Source: Catenulispora acidiphila DSM 44928 (GTDB lineage Bacteria; Actinomycetota; Actinomycetes; Streptomycetales; Catenulisporaceae). From it: a stretch of 64,000 nt of DNA. The position numbers and the translations under genes were made by a program. Position 1 is the stretch's first letter. Each line of letters starts with the position of its first letter. The notes under the pieces were generated by a model. It worked only from the letters and a program-made list of their open reading frames with translations, ran no database searches and was not told where the DNA came from. Shown here one piece after another: positions 37,405 through 47,172 of the stretch. Where the stretch lies: NCBI RefSeq assembly GCF_000024025.1, contig NC_013131.1, positions 1,860,001-1,924,000 of the forward strand. Direction: 5' to 3'.

Positions 37405-38730
37405 GTGGCACACCACCTCGGGCAGGGTGTTACCGCGGGCGGGCGGTGGCGGCGGGCTGTGCAGTGGACGGCGGCTGCGGCGGCCGTGGGGCTGCTGGCG
37501 GGCGCTTGTGGGGGGTCGTCGGGTGGGAAGAGTTCGGCGGTGGCGCCGGTGGGGGATGGGCAGACTGCGTCGTCCTCTTCGTCCTCGTCCGGGGGTGCTG
37601 CTGGCGGGGTTGCCTCGTCGGCGCCGTCCTCCGCCGCGCTGCCGATAGCGCTGTCGGCGAGTCCTGCGGATGGCGCCAAGGGTGTCGATCCCGGCAAGGG
37701 CATCCAGATCAATGCCGCGAACGGCAAGCTGGAGGCTGTCACGGCCACTGACGCTTCCGGCAAGGTGGTCAGCGGCGTTTTGGCCTCTGACGGCTCCTCC
37801 TGGGCCTCCACGGGGACGCTGGCGATCTCGAGTACCTACACGGTTGTGGCGAAGGCGCAGGACGCCTCGGGGGCGGAGAAGTCGACCACCTCGAAGTTCA
37901 CCACCCTGACTCCGCAGAAGCGGCTCGGGCTGGACCATTACGTCCCGAACGATGGGACCACGGTCGGGGTCGGGCAGCCGGTGGCGGTCTTCTTCACCAA
38001 CCCGCCGAACGAGAAGGAGCGCGCGGCCGTCGAGAAGGCGATGACGGTCACCACGACGCCGCACGTGGACGGCGCGTGGAACTGGCGCGGGGCGACCGAG
38101 GCGGACTGGCGTCCGGCGAACTACTGGCAGCCGGGGACCAAGGTGCAGGTGCACCTGGGGCTGAACGGGGTGAAGGCCGGCGAGGTCACCTACGGCTCGT
38201 TCACCAAGGACTTCTCCTTCACCATCGGCGACTCGGTGGTCAGCACCGTGGACCTGATGAAGGACAAGATGACGGTCACCAAGAACGGCAAGGTCGTGCG
38301 CACCATCCCGGTCAGCGCGGGCGAGGTCCCGAAGCACCCGACCTGGAGCGGCAAGATGGTCGTGCTGGAGAAGGACGCGACCCTGCAGATGACCTCCTCC
38401 TCGGTGAACTTCACCGACGCCTCGGACTTCTACGACCTGAAGGTCCAGTCCGCGGTGAAGATCACCAACTCCGGCACCTTCCTGCACGCCGCGCCCTGGA
38501 ACGACGGCAAGTTCGGCCGCGTCAACGGCAGCCACGGCTGCATCGGTATGAGCCTGAGCGACGCCGCGTGGTTCTTCGGCACGGTGCAGATCGGCGACGT
38601 GGTGGACGTGCTGCCCTCGGCGAACACCAAGCCGAACGTCACCAACAACCCCGACCCCGGCTTCGACGACTGGAACCTGAGCTGGAGCCAGTGGTTGAAG
38701 GGCTCGGCGGCGGGAGTGCAGGGAGCTTAG
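37405..38730 (+). CDS. L,D-transpeptidase lipoprotein (YkuD family)
   Basis: A 441-residue exported enzyme that would make 3-3 cross-links in peptidoglycan. A signal peptide ends in the lipobox LLAGAC (Cys35), then a Ser/Gly-rich linker, two Ig-like domains (about 80-290), and the YkuD domain with catalytic Cys379 in SHGCIGMSL. The layout matches mycobacterial LdtMt2-type proteins. GTG at 37405 follows GGGAGG. A homologue occurs near the respiratory genes in Streptomyces too. Confidence 0.93.
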   Translation: MAHHLGQGVTAGGRWRRAVQWTAAAAAVGLLAGACGGSSGGKSSAVAPVGDGQTASSSSSSSGGAAGGVASSAPSSAALPIALSASPADGAKGVDPGKGIQINAANGKLEAVTATDASGKVVSGVLASDGSSWASTGTLAISSTYTVVAKAQDASGAEKSTTSKFTTLTPQKRLGLDHYVPNDGTTVGVGQPVAVFFTNPPNEKERAAVEKAMTVTTTPHVDGAWNWRGATEADWRPANYWQPGTKVQVHLGLNGVKAGEVTYGSFTKDFSFTIGDSVVSTVDLMKDKMTVTKNGKVVRTIPVSAGEVPKHPTWSGKMVVLEKDATLQMTSSSVNFTDASDFYDLKVQSAVKITNSGTFLHAAPWNDGKFGRVNGSHGCIGMSLSDAAWFFGTVQIGDVVDVLPSANTKPNVTNNPDPGFDDWNLSWSQWLKGSAAGVQGA

Positions 38731-38801
38731 GCCCGAGCTGCGAGCACGAGCGGTAACCGGTTGGCCACGTCCTGTCAGAGGGCGTGGCTAGCCTTTGGGG
38801 T

Positions 38802-39524
38802 ATGACAGTAGCCATGAACGATGAAGCACCGCCTTCTCCACCGGCCGCCGAGCTGGAGGCGTCGCCGGAGCTCTGGTCCGCGTTTGCTCTGGTGGAGTGG
38901 GCCGGTCTGCTCGACGGTGTCACTTTTGAGATGTGGAAACACATCCCCGAAGAGGTCTGCCGGGACCACGAGCTCGACAACGGCCGCCTGATCCGCCGCC
39001 AGTCGGGCAGCCCCGGCCACCAGTACTTGTCGCTCCAATTGGCGATGGCGCTTCAGACAGCGGCCAAACGAGCGGTTCAGGAGGGCGCTTTTCCCTGCCT
39101 GAAAGTGGCTCAGGATCTCGACACCCGGCTGTGGGAGGTCCCGAAGTCGACGGTCCGCAGACCTGACGTCCTGGTCCACCGTTGCCTGGAGGAATCCGAC
39201 GAGGACTTGTGGGCGACGCATGTCGTGCTCGCCGTCGAGATCGTCTCGCCGACCAGCCGCGCGACCGACACCGGGCAGGACAACCCCGATGCCGGCTTCG
39301 AATCGAAGATGACCCAGTACGCCCGGGCCGGGATCAAGCACTACTGGATCGTGCGCCTGAAGGCGGATGACTCGGCTGTCGAGTCGATCGAGGAGTGGCG
39401 TCTGGCGGAACGGCTCGGCCGCTACACGCTCGTGGCGGTGTGGTCGGCCGGAGTCAGCCGTGACGCGGTGTCCACCGAGTACCCGTTCGGTATCGAGATC
39501 AGCTGGTCCGATCTCGCGTTCTGA
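38802..39524 (+). CDS. Uma2-family (DUF820) endonuclease-like protein
   Basis: A 240-residue PD-(D/E)XK-fold protein. VRRPDVLVH supplies the Asp, LAVEIVSPTSR the Glu, and SKMTQYARAGIKHYWIV completes the Uma2 signature. These proteins occur in large paralogous families in Actinobacteria and Cyanobacteria; their role is not established. ATG at 38802 is used; ATG at 38814 is possible. No toxin-antitoxin or defence partner is next to it. Confidence 0.85.
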   Translation: MTVAMNDEAPPSPPAAELEASPELWSAFALVEWAGLLDGVTFEMWKHIPEEVCRDHELDNGRLIRRQSGSPGHQYLSLQLAMALQTAAKRAVQEGAFPCLKVAQDLDTRLWEVPKSTVRRPDVLVHRCLEESDEDLWATHVVLAVEIVSPTSRATDTGQDNPDAGFESKMTQYARAGIKHYWIVRLKADDSAVESIEEWRLAERLGRYTLVAVWSAGVSRDAVSTEYPFGIEISWSDLAF

Positions 39525-39564
39525 CCCGCAGACCCGTAGCAGCGCCAACCCGCCAGCCAGCCGC

Positions 39565-40614
39565 CTACCGCTCCCGGATCAACCGCTCCGAGACCTCGAC
39601 CCACTTCGCCAGCACCCGCTCCGCCGCGCCCGAATCGATCGCGTCGGCGGCTTTCGCCAGCCCGGCGCCGAGCCGCTGTGCCACCGGTGCGCCGGACGGC
39701 TCCAGTGCCGCGAGTGCCGCGGCTGAGGACAGCAGGACCGCGTCGCGCACCGCGCCGCGTTCGCCGGCCAGCAGGCGGCGGGCGACGGTGGCGTTGAACT
39801 CCGGGTCGGCGCCGCGCAGGGCGCTGATGGGGGAGTACTCAATGCCTACGTCGCGGGGGTCGAAGACCTCGCGGATCACGGTGCCGCCGGTCGCGGTCCA
39901 GACCGTGGTGGTGGTCGCCACCGAGATCTCGTCGAGGCCGTCGTCGCCGCGGAAGACCAGGGACTCCACGCCGCGGCGGGCGAAGACGCCGGCCACGATC
40001 GGCGCCATGCGGTCGTCGAAGACGCCGACGGCTGAGGCGCGCGGGCGGGCCGGGTTGGTCAGCGGGCCGAGGAAGTTGAAGAAGGTCGGGATCGCCAGTT
40101 CCTTGCGGGGGACACCCGCGTGGCGCAGGGAGGCGTGGAAGACCGGGGCGAAGCAGAAGGTGATGCCCACCTCCTTCGCGACCTGGGCGACCGCCTCGGG
40201 CGGCAGATCCAGACGGACTCCGAGGCGCTCCAGGACGTCGGCGGCGCCGGAGGAGGAGGACGAGGCGCGGTTGCCGTGCTTGACCACGGTGGCGCCCGCG
40301 CCGGCCGCGACGATGGCGGACATCGTGGAGATGTTCACGGTGTGCGCGCGGTCGCCGCCGGTGCCGACGATGTCCACGGTCGCGCCGGGGACGTCGATGA
40401 GCAGGGCGTGGGTGTACATCGAGCGGACGAAGCCCTCGATCTCGTCGACCGCCTCGCCCTTGGCCCGCAGCGCCACCGCGAAGCCCGCGACCTGGCTCGG
40501 CGTGGCCTCGCCGGTCATGATGCGGTCCATGGCCCAGGCCGCGTCGTCGACCGAGAGGTCGTCGCGGCGCAGCACCGCCGACAACAGCTCGGGCCAGGTG
40601 CGCTGCTCGGTCAT
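39565..40614 (-). CDS. trpD: Anthranilate phosphoribosyltransferase
   Basis: A 349-residue enzyme that joins anthranilate to PRPP in tryptophan synthesis. The PRPP loop is [14 protein letters not shown], with [15 protein letters not shown] and a [13 protein letters not shown] motif downstream. It lies alone among respiratory genes, as in Streptomyces, away from other trp genes. Its leader (40615-40758) has CAATGCTCA twice, about 25 bp apart, but no Trp-rich leader peptide that I could find. Confidence 0.95.
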   Translation of the reverse strand: MTEQRTWPELLSAVLRRDDLSVDDAAWAMDRIMTGEATPSQVAGFAVALRAKGEAVDEIEGFVRSMYTHALLIDVPGATVDIVGTGGDRAHTVNISTMSAIVAAGAGATVVKHGNRASSSSSGAADVLERLGVRLDLPPEAVAQVAKEVGITFCFAPVFHASLRHAGVPRKELAIPTFFNFLGPLTNPARPRASAVGVFDDRMAPIVAGVFARRGVESLVFRGDDGLDEISVATTTTVWTATGGTVIREVFDPRDVGIEYSPISALRGADPEFNATVARRLLAGERGAVRDAVLLSSAAALAALEPSGAPVAQRLGAGLAKAADAIDSGAAERVLAKWVEVSERLIRER

Positions 40615-40758
40615 CGGCGGGTCGCCTCCGTCTCTACGGAACGCTCAATGCTCAGTGATCAGTCCACAGCACAATGCTCAACAGGGTGAATCTCACGCGG
40701 GGGAAGCCGCCCGGGGCCGTCGTCGGCCCAGGGCCTCCTCCTCGCAGCCCACGAGAAC

Positions 40759-41211
40759 CTACGCGGCGACGCGCTTGGCCAGGCGGGCCCGGACCAACTC
40801 CGCGACCGAGTCTGCCAGGGCGACCGGGTCGATCGGGTGCGGCGTCCACGCCTCGGCCCGGGACCAGGTGGCCAGCCAGCCGTCCTGCGGGCGCCCGGTG
40901 AGCACCAGCACCGGCGGGCACTGGTAGATCTCGTCCTTGAGCTGGCGGCAGACGCCCATGCCGCCGGCCGGGGTCGCCTCCCCGTCCAGGATCAGGATGT
41001 CGAAGCCGCCGGCGTCGACGGCGTTGACCACCGCCAGCGGCGTGGCGAACTCGTGGGTCTTGATCGGCGGCAGGTCGGCGGCCACCCGGCGCCCGAGCGC
41101 CAGCACGACCTTCTCCCGCGTGGTGGAGTCGTCGCTGTAGATGAGGACCTTGACGGCCTGCTCGCCGGCGGACGCGTGCACCCCTTGTTGTCCTGTGTTA
41201 GGAGCGTTCAT
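40759..41211 (-). CDS. Stand-alone receiver-domain (response-regulator-like) protein
   Basis: A 150-residue protein with a receiver-like fold and no output domain. The acidic pair is in IYSDDST, a likely phospho-acceptor Asp in DILILDGEATPAGGMG, and a conserved Thr in VLVLTGR. The usual Lys before the last strand appears to be replaced (TPHPID). Its ATG overlaps the stop of the CtaG-like gene as ATGA, so it is coupled to an oxidase assembly gene. No histidine kinase is nearby. Its function is unknown. Confidence 0.78.
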   Translation of the reverse strand: MNAPNTGQQGVHASAGEQAVKVLIYSDDSTTREKVVLALGRRVAADLPPIKTHEFATPLAVVNAVDAGGFDILILDGEATPAGGMGVCRQLKDEIYQCPPVLVLTGRPQDGWLATWSRAEAWTPHPIDPVALADSVAELVRARLAKRVAA

Positions 41212-42140
41212 GTGACGGAGCTTACTCGGCGTGCTTCCTCGGCTTCCAGACGGTCGAGCCTTCGATCTTCCCGCTCGGCCTCGCGCTTGGACTGCTGGGC
41301 CCACTGGATGCCCAGCGCCAGGAACACAAAGAATCCCACCAGGTCACCCGAGCCCCACAGGATGCCGCCGGCGGCGTGCTGGTCGGCCAGCGGCGAGGAG
41401 CCCCAAGTGCGGCCGAGACTGGTGTAGTACGAAGCCGCGAGCAGATCGTTGTCCTGCATGATCGTCAGCCCGAGGATGGCGTGGAACGGCAGCGTGGCGA
41501 AGATCGCCAGCAGCCGGAACGGGTACGCCAGCCGGTTCGGCACCGGGTCCACGCCCAGCAGCGGCCAGAACCACAGCGAGCCGACCAGGATGAAGTGCAG
41601 GTGTGTGACCTCATGCAGGTAGGGGTGCTCCAGCGTGGCCTGGTACCAGCCGGTGAAGTACAGGGCGAACGGCGTGGCCACGAACAGCACCCCGGTCACC
41701 AGCGGGAAGGACATCACCCGAGCGAACCGCGAGTGCAGCAGCCGCACCAGGCGCTTGCGCCAGCGCACCGGCAGCGTCCGCAGCGCCAGCGTCACCGGGG
41801 CGCCCAGACACAGGAACACCGGGGTCACCATGGACAGGACCATGTGCTGGATCATGTGGACGCTGATCAGCGTGTCGTCGTAGGTCCCCAGGCTGGACAT
41901 GGTCGCGACGACCATCGTCCCGAGTCCGCCGCCGACGAACGCCACGGTCCGCCCGATCGGCCACTTGTCACCCCGACGGGTGAGAGTGGACACCCCATAG
42001 AGGTACAGCCCGCCGACCGCGACGATGACGGCCGCCAGCCACGGATCCACCGTCCAAGCGGTGAGGATCCGGGTGACGGTCAGGGCCGGCGGGACGTCGT
42101 CGCCGCCGGCGAGGAACAGGTCGGGGGAGAGGTGACTCAC
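41208..42140 (-). CDS. Cytochrome c oxidase assembly factor (CtaG family)
   Basis: A 310-residue integral membrane protein with about seven helices. Histidine-rich segments typical of caa3-type CtaG proteins are HMIQHMVLSMVTP and EVTHLHFILVG, then LPFHAILGL and a DQHAAGGILW near the C-terminus. It is thought to deliver or place copper in the oxidase. GTG at 42140 is used; a TACGCT hexamer 7 bp upstream suggests a leaderless mRNA. It diverges from ctaE and is coupled to the receiver-domain gene. Confidence 0.88.
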   Translation of the reverse strand: MSHLSPDLFLAGGDDVPPALTVTRILTAWTVDPWLAAVIVAVGGLYLYGVSTLTRRGDKWPIGRTVAFVGGGLGTMVVATMSSLGTYDDTLISVHMIQHMVLSMVTPVFLCLGAPVTLALRTLPVRWRKRLVRLLHSRFARVMSFPLVTGVLFVATPFALYFTGWYQATLEHPYLHEVTHLHFILVGSLWFWPLLGVDPVPNRLAYPFRLLAIFATLPFHAILGLTIMQDNDLLAASYYTSLGRTWGSSPLADQHAAGGILWGSGDLVGFFVFLALGIQWAQQSKREAEREDRRLDRLEAEEARRVSSVT

Positions 42141-42372
42141 CCGTCCAGCGTAGGACTGCGTTCTCGGATGGTTGTACGCAGGTCCGACATGTCCGCTCAG
42201 CCCCGCGTGGAACCGTCGCGCATCCCGCAGTCCCAGGACACTGAGCGTGTCCGGAGCTTTGGCGGGAACCGCTCGATCCGGGCCTTCGTTAACTCGATCG
42301 GCCCCATACACACAGGACACTGGTTCCTTAACACCCACCCCCGGCGCGGAGCCGCCATGGGGTGACGACATA

Positions 42373-42993
42373 ATGGCGGCCGTGGCGACAGCAACTGCAA
42401 CTACTCAAGCGGGGCAGGCCCACCGCCTGCCCAACCGGCCGAACCTGGTCAGCGTCGGAACGATCGTCTGGCTGAGCTCGGAACTGATGTTCTTCGCGGC
42501 GCTGTTCGCGATGTACTTCACGATCCGCTCAGTGCACGGGTCGCAGTACTTCGTGCAGCAGGCCAAGCACCTCAACATGTGGCTCGCCGGACCGAACACC
42601 ACCATCCTGGTGCTGTCCTCGGTCACCTGCCAGATGGGTGTGTTCGCGGCCGAGCGTGGGGACGTGCGGAGGCTGCGCTTCTGGTTCATGATCACGTTCG
42701 TCATGGGCTCGATCTTCGTCGCCGGCCAGGTCTGGGAGTACTCGGCCCTGGTGAAGGAGAACCTCTCCATCGGCGCGAACGCCTGGACGTCCGTGTTCTA
42801 CCTCACCACCGGGTTCCACGGTATGCACGTCACCGGCGGTCTGCTCGCGTTCCTGCTGGTGCTGGGCCGGACCTACCTGGCCAAACGATTCACCCATGAT
42901 CAGGCCACCTCCGCGATCGTCGTGTCCTACTACTGGCACTTCGTCGACGTGGTGTGGCTCGGCCTGTTCTTCGTCATCTACATCATGAAGTAG
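42373..42993 (+). CDS. ctaE: Cytochrome c oxidase subunit III
   Basis: A 206-residue membrane subunit with five helices, the short form found in actinobacteria. [37 protein letters not shown] and [15 protein letters not shown] are subunit III signatures. ATG at 42373. It is the first gene of the ctaE-qcrC-qcrA-qcrB operon, separated from ctaCDF by six other genes. Confidence 0.95.
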   Translation: MAAVATATATTQAGQAHRLPNRPNLVSVGTIVWLSSELMFFAALFAMYFTIRSVHGSQYFVQQAKHLNMWLAGPNTTILVLSSVTCQMGVFAAERGDVRRLRFWFMITFVMGSIFVAGQVWEYSALVKENLSIGANAWTSVFYLTTGFHGMHVTGGLLAFLLVLGRTYLAKRFTHDQATSAIVVSYYWHFVDVVWLGLFFVIYIMK

Positions 42994-43028
42994 TCCGGAC
43001 CAGTGGAATCGGTAAGGAATCCTCTGTC

Positions 43029-43898
43029 GTGAACACGCTTTCGGCACGACGGCGCCATCCGCTGGCCGCGTTCGTCGTCCTCTTCTTCGCGCTGGCCTTC
43101 ATCGGCGCGGCCTACGCCACCCTGGGCTCTTCCACGGCGAACGCATCGGCCGCTTCCGGTGTCACGCAGGACCAGCTCACCGCAGGCCAGAAACTCTTCC
43201 AGTCCTCGTGCTCGTCCTGCCACAACATGAACGGCCAGGGCGTGCAGGGCTCGGGTCCCTCGCTGATCGGAGTCGGTGCCGCCGCCGTCGACTTCCAGGT
43301 CGGCACCGGACGCATGCCCGCGATGCAGATCGGACCGCAGGTCCCCAGCAAGCCGCCGATCTTCTCCCCGGAGCAGATCGCCGACATGGCCGCCTACATC
43401 GGCTCCCTCGGCGCCGGTCCGGACATCCCGGACCCCTCGCTGTACAACGCCGACCCGAACAACGCCGCGAGCGTCTCCAACGGCGGAGTGCTGTTCCGGA
43501 CGAACTGCTCGCAGTGCCACAACGTGGCCGGCGCCGGCGGTGCCCTGACCGACGGCAAGTACGCGCCGTCGCTGCGGGACACCTCGCCCAAGCACCTGTA
43601 CGAGGCCATGCTCACCGGCCCGCAGAACATGCCGGTCTTCAACGACAACGTGATGTCCCCGCAGGACAAGAAGGACATCATCGCCTACCTCCTGCAGACC
43701 CGCACCGGTGCCAACCCCGGCGGTCTGGACCTGGGCTCCATCGGCCCGGTCTCGGAAGGGCTGTTCGTCTGGACGATCGTGCTGGGCCTGCTGATCGTGT
43801 TCGCCTGCTGGATCGGCGCGCACACCACCAAGGCCTCCCGCGCCCGCGTCGCCCACTTCGAGGCGACCACGGGGAAGGACGCCACCGACAATGACTGA
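43029..43898 (+). CDS. qcrC: Diheme cytochrome c of the bc1 complex
   Basis: A 289-residue membrane-bound protein with two heme c sites, CSSCHN and CSQCHN, each with downstream Met ligands (for example GRMPAM and NMPVF). An N-terminal helix (about 12-32) and a C-terminal helix (about 255-277) anchor it. In actinobacteria this diheme subunit carries electrons straight to CuA of the aa3 oxidase, replacing soluble cytochrome c. GTG at 43029. It overlaps qcrA by 8 bases. Confidence 0.95.
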   Translation: MNTLSARRRHPLAAFVVLFFALAFIGAAYATLGSSTANASAASGVTQDQLTAGQKLFQSSCSSCHNMNGQGVQGSGPSLIGVGAAAVDFQVGTGRMPAMQIGPQVPSKPPIFSPEQIADMAAYIGSLGAGPDIPDPSLYNADPNNAASVSNGGVLFRTNCSQCHNVAGAGGALTDGKYAPSLRDTSPKHLYEAMLTGPQNMPVFNDNVMSPQDKKDIIAYLLQTRTGANPGGLDLGSIGPVSEGLFVWTIVLGLLIVFACWIGAHTTKASRARVAHFEATTGKDATDND

Positions 43899-44970
43899 TC
43901 GGGACATGGAAACGGACCACCTGCCTGAGAACACCGGTGGGGCGGGCCACGGCACCCTGACCAAGGAAGCCGTGGCGGAGAACCCCTTCCAGGACCCCGG
44001 CCTGCCGGCTTACCGGCCCCGGGTCACCGACATCGACGCCCGGGCCGCCAAGCGCGCCGAGCGCCAGGTCGCGCTGCTGTTCCTGATCGCGATCGTGGGC
44101 CTGATCGGCTCGATGGTCTGCTACACCTTCATCCCCAACACCCGGGTGCACCGGTTCACGGGCCTGGGCACCGTGAACATGAACAACCTGGCGCTGGGCC
44201 TGTGCCTGGGCTTCGCGTTCCTGGCTCTCGGGGGCGGGGCCATCCACTGGGCCCGGACCCTGATGACCGACGTGGACCTGGTCCAGGAGCGGCACCCGAT
44301 GAAGTCGGACCCCGAGTCCACCGCGTTCGCGGTCTCGGAGTTCAAGCAGGGTGTCGCCGACTCCGGCTTCACCAAGTACCCGCTGATCCGCCGCTCGCTG
44401 CTCACCGCCATGCTGGTGCTGCCGCTGCCGGCGGTGTGGCTGCTGCGCGACCTGGGTCCGATGCCGAAGGACAGCCTGCGGCACACGCTGTGGGCGCCGG
44501 GGCAGAAGCTGGTGAACCCGAACACCGGGCAGCCGCTGAAGGTCTCGGACGTCACGGTCGGCACGCTGGCCCTGGCCAACCCGGCCGCCCTGGCCGACGA
44601 CCCGGAGAACCGGATCGACAACCTGGCCAAGGCCGCGGTGCTGGTCGTCCGGCTGCCGCAGGACGCCCTGAAGGGCTCCGACGCGCAGAAGAAGAAGCAG
44701 TGGGACTGGTCGGTGGACGGCGTCATGGCGTTCTCCAAGATCTGCACCCACGTCGGCTGCCCGGTGGCGCTGTACGAACAGCAGACGCACCACATGCTGT
44801 GCCCGTGCCACCAGTCGACCTTCGACCTGTCCGACGACGGCAAGGTCATCTTCGGCCCGGCCGCGCGGTCGCTGCCGCAGCTGCACATCACAGCCGACGC
44901 CGACGGCAACCTGGTCGCCGTGAGCGACTTCCAGGAGCCGGTCGGCCCGAGCTTCTGGGAGCGCGGATGA
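43891..44970 (+). CDS. qcrA: Rieske iron-sulfur subunit of the bc1 complex
   Basis: A 359-residue subunit with three predicted membrane helices (about 58-78, 95-113, 170-188), the actinobacterial type. The [2Fe-2S] ligands are in CTHVGC and CPCHQS. An extra loop between the helices and the Rieske fold (LVNPNTGQPLKVSDV) is normal for this group. It overlaps qcrB as ATGA. Confidence 0.95.
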   Translation: MTDRDMETDHLPENTGGAGHGTLTKEAVAENPFQDPGLPAYRPRVTDIDARAAKRAERQVALLFLIAIVGLIGSMVCYTFIPNTRVHRFTGLGTVNMNNLALGLCLGFAFLALGGGAIHWARTLMTDVDLVQERHPMKSDPESTAFAVSEFKQGVADSGFTKYPLIRRSLLTAMLVLPLPAVWLLRDLGPMPKDSLRHTLWAPGQKLVNPNTGQPLKVSDVTVGTLALANPAALADDPENRIDNLAKAAVLVVRLPQDALKGSDAQKKKQWDWSVDGVMAFSKICTHVGCPVALYEQQTHHMLCPCHQSTFDLSDDGKVIFGPAARSLPQLHITADADGNLVAVSDFQEPVGPSFWERG

Positions 44971-46598
44971 GTACCACGAACGCCCCGGCTACCGGGGCAG
45001 CGGCCGAGGACGTCAAGACCGACCCGGTCACCAACTGGGCGGACGAGCGGCTCGGGCTCCTGCGAGGTTCGAAGGGCCTGATCCGGAAGGTCTTCCCGGA
45101 CCACTGGAGCTTCCTGCTCGGCGAGATCGCGCTGTTCTCGTTCATCCTGATCCTGCTCTCCGGCGTGTTCCTGACGCTGTGGTTCAACCCGAGCATGGGC
45201 GAGGTCCAGTACAACGGGTCCTACCGCCCGCTCGACGGCGTCTCGATGTCCGAGGCCTTCGCCTCGACGCTGAAGATCAGCTTCGACGTGCGCGCCGGAC
45301 TGCTGATGCGCCAGGTGCACCACTGGGCGGCCCTGATCTTCCTGATGGCGATCATGGTCCACATGCTGCGCATCTTCTTCACCGGTGCGTTCCGCAAGCC
45401 CCGCGAGATCAACTGGCTCATCGGCTTCACGCTGATGGTGCTGGGCCTGCTCGAGGGCTTCGCGGGCTACTCGCTGCCGGACGACCTGCTGTCCGGTACG
45501 GGTCTGCGCATCGCCTCCGGCGTCATCCTGTCGATCCCGATCGTCGGGACGTACGTCTCCTACTTCCTGTTCGGCGGCGACTTCCCCGGGCACGACTTCA
45601 TCCCGCGCCTGTTCACCATCCACGTGCTCCTGATCCCGGCGCTGATCGTCGGCCTGGTGACGGCGCACCTGATCCTGGTGTTCGTCCAGAAGCACACCCA
45701 GTGGGCCGGACCGGGCAAGACCAACGAGAACGTGGTCGGCCTGCCGCTGCTGCCGGTGTACACCGCCAAGGCCGGCGGGTTCATGTTCGTGATCTTCGGC
45801 GTGGTCTTCCTGCTGGCGGGCCTGGTCCAGATCAACCCGATCTGGGCCTACGGTCCCTACACACCAGACCAGATCAGCGCGGGTTCCCAACCAGACTGGT
45901 ATATCGGCTTCCTCGAAGGCTCCCTTCGCATGATGCCGAACTGGGAGTGGAACATCTGGGGCCACACGCTGTCCTTCAACGTGCTGATCCCCTCGCTGGT
46001 CGTCCCGGGCATCCTGTTCACCGCCCTGGCCGTCTGGCCCTTCCTCGAGCAGTGGATCACCGGCGACAAGCGCGAGCACCACCTGCTGGACCGCCCCCGC
46101 AACCGCCCGACCCGCACCGGACTCGGCGTCGCCGGCATCACGTTCTACGGCGTCCTGTGGCTCGCCGGAGGCAACGACCTGATCGCGACCCACTTCCACC
46201 TCTCAGTGGAGGCACTGACCTGGACCTTCCGCGTCCTGGTCTTCCTGGGCCCGGTCATCGCCTTCTGGTGCACCAAGCGCATCGCCCTGGGCCTCCAGCG
46301 CCGCGACAAGGACAAGGTCCTCCACGGCCGCGAGACCGGCATCATCAAGGTCTCGCTGGACGGAGAGTTCACCGAAGTCCACGAACCCCTGTCAGCCGGC
46401 GAACGCTTCCGCCTGACAGCGCACGAAGTCCAAAAGCCCCTCGAACTCGGCCCCGCCACGGACGAGAACGGCGTGGAGCGCCCGGGCAACCGAGCCCTCA
46501 AGCTGCGCGCCAAGGCCTCCCAGGCCATGTTCTCCGACCACGTCGAGACCACGGTCGAGGAGTACAAGGAGCTCGAAGCCGGACACGGTCACCACTAG
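44967..46598 (+). CDS. qcrB: Cytochrome b subunit of the bc1 complex
   Basis: A 543-residue membrane protein with eight or nine helices. Heme b ligands are His in RQVHHWAALIF, MVHMLR, TIHVLLIP and TAHLILVF; the quinol-site PEWY-type motif is replaced by QPDWYIGF, normal in actinobacteria. A C-terminal cytoplasmic extension of over 100 residues is also typical. It is the last gene of the operon and followed by a hairpin. Confidence 0.96.
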   Translation: MSTTNAPATGAAAEDVKTDPVTNWADERLGLLRGSKGLIRKVFPDHWSFLLGEIALFSFILILLSGVFLTLWFNPSMGEVQYNGSYRPLDGVSMSEAFASTLKISFDVRAGLLMRQVHHWAALIFLMAIMVHMLRIFFTGAFRKPREINWLIGFTLMVLGLLEGFAGYSLPDDLLSGTGLRIASGVILSIPIVGTYVSYFLFGGDFPGHDFIPRLFTIHVLLIPALIVGLVTAHLILVFVQKHTQWAGPGKTNENVVGLPLLPVYTAKAGGFMFVIFGVVFLLAGLVQINPIWAYGPYTPDQISAGSQPDWYIGFLEGSLRMMPNWEWNIWGHTLSFNVLIPSLVVPGILFTALAVWPFLEQWITGDKREHHLLDRPRNRPTRTGLGVAGITFYGVLWLAGGNDLIATHFHLSVEALTWTFRVLVFLGPVIAFWCTKRIALGLQRRDKDKVLHGRETGIIKVSLDGEFTEVHEPLSAGERFRLTAHEVQKPLELGPATDENGVERPGNRALKLRAKASQAMFSDHVETTVEEYKELEAGHGHH

Positions 46599-46636
46599 GG
46601 CTGTGTTCGCTGACGCAGTCAGCTGTCGCACATCGC

Positions 46637-46664
46637 AGGGGTCTCGCCTTCGGGCGGGGCCCTT
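46637..46664 (+). terminator. Intrinsic terminator after qcrB
   Basis: AGGGGTCTCGCC (46637-46648), a TTCG loop, and GGCGGGGCCCTT (46653-46664) form a stem with G-U pairs, followed by a weakly T-rich segment. Confidence 0.7.
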
Positions 46665-46699
46665 GTGGTTTTGGGGGGCGGTGCGCGGGGGGCTGGGTT

Positions 46700-47160
46700 G
46701 GAGGCGGGCTGAGGCAGATGGCGGCAGGCAGGGCGCTGGCTGGCGGGGCAGCGCCGAGCCGGATGGTGCGCAGGGCCACGCTGGGTCGGATCAGAGGCAG
46801 AGCTGGAGCTGCTGCAGATAGCAGGCAGGGTGCTGGCATGGCTGAGGCGAGCTGGATGGCGCTCAGGGCCAGGCCGGGCTGGATTAGAAGCAGGCAGGAT
46901 GCGGGCGCAGGGCTGAGGCGAGCTGGTGGGCGCTGGGCTGGGCCGGAGGCTGGGACCGGGTAGTTGGCAGAGGGCTGCCAGGGCTGATTCGAGTGGCGCG
47001 AGGCTGGCTGGAGGCCGAGCTTGCGGGGCTGAGGCGAGCTGGATGGCGCTCGGGGTTGGGGCCGTTCGGAGGTCGGACTGGCTGGTAGCTGGGCAGATGG
47101 CAGGCAGGGTGCTGTCAGGAGTGTCGCGTGAGCCGGAGTCGAGCTCAGGCTTGATGGCTC
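46700..47160. repeat. Repeat-rich non-coding segment between qcrB and the RNA helicase
   Basis: About 460 bp without any supported gene. GCTGAGGCGAGCTGGATGGC recurs at 46840, 46912 (with one change group) and 47028; GCAGGCAGGGTGCTG recurs at 46821 and 47100; GGCAGATGGC..CAGGCAGGG recurs near 46713 and 47092. The copies are imperfect and irregularly spaced, so this is neither a CRISPR nor a simple tandem array. Strand composition is skewed to G over C. Confidence 0.75.
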
Positions 47161-47172
47161 AGTAGGAAACCG

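Noticed and set aside
40615-40758. trp attenuator before trpD
   Set aside because: There is a repeated CAATGCTCA but no short leader peptide with adjacent Trp codons and no terminator/antiterminator pair.
46700-47160. Possible small genes (for example from 46839) in the qcrB-helicase gap
   Set aside because: Short frames made of Ala/Gly/Arg/Trp repeats, without ribosome-binding sites or family similarity; treated as a non-coding repeat segment.
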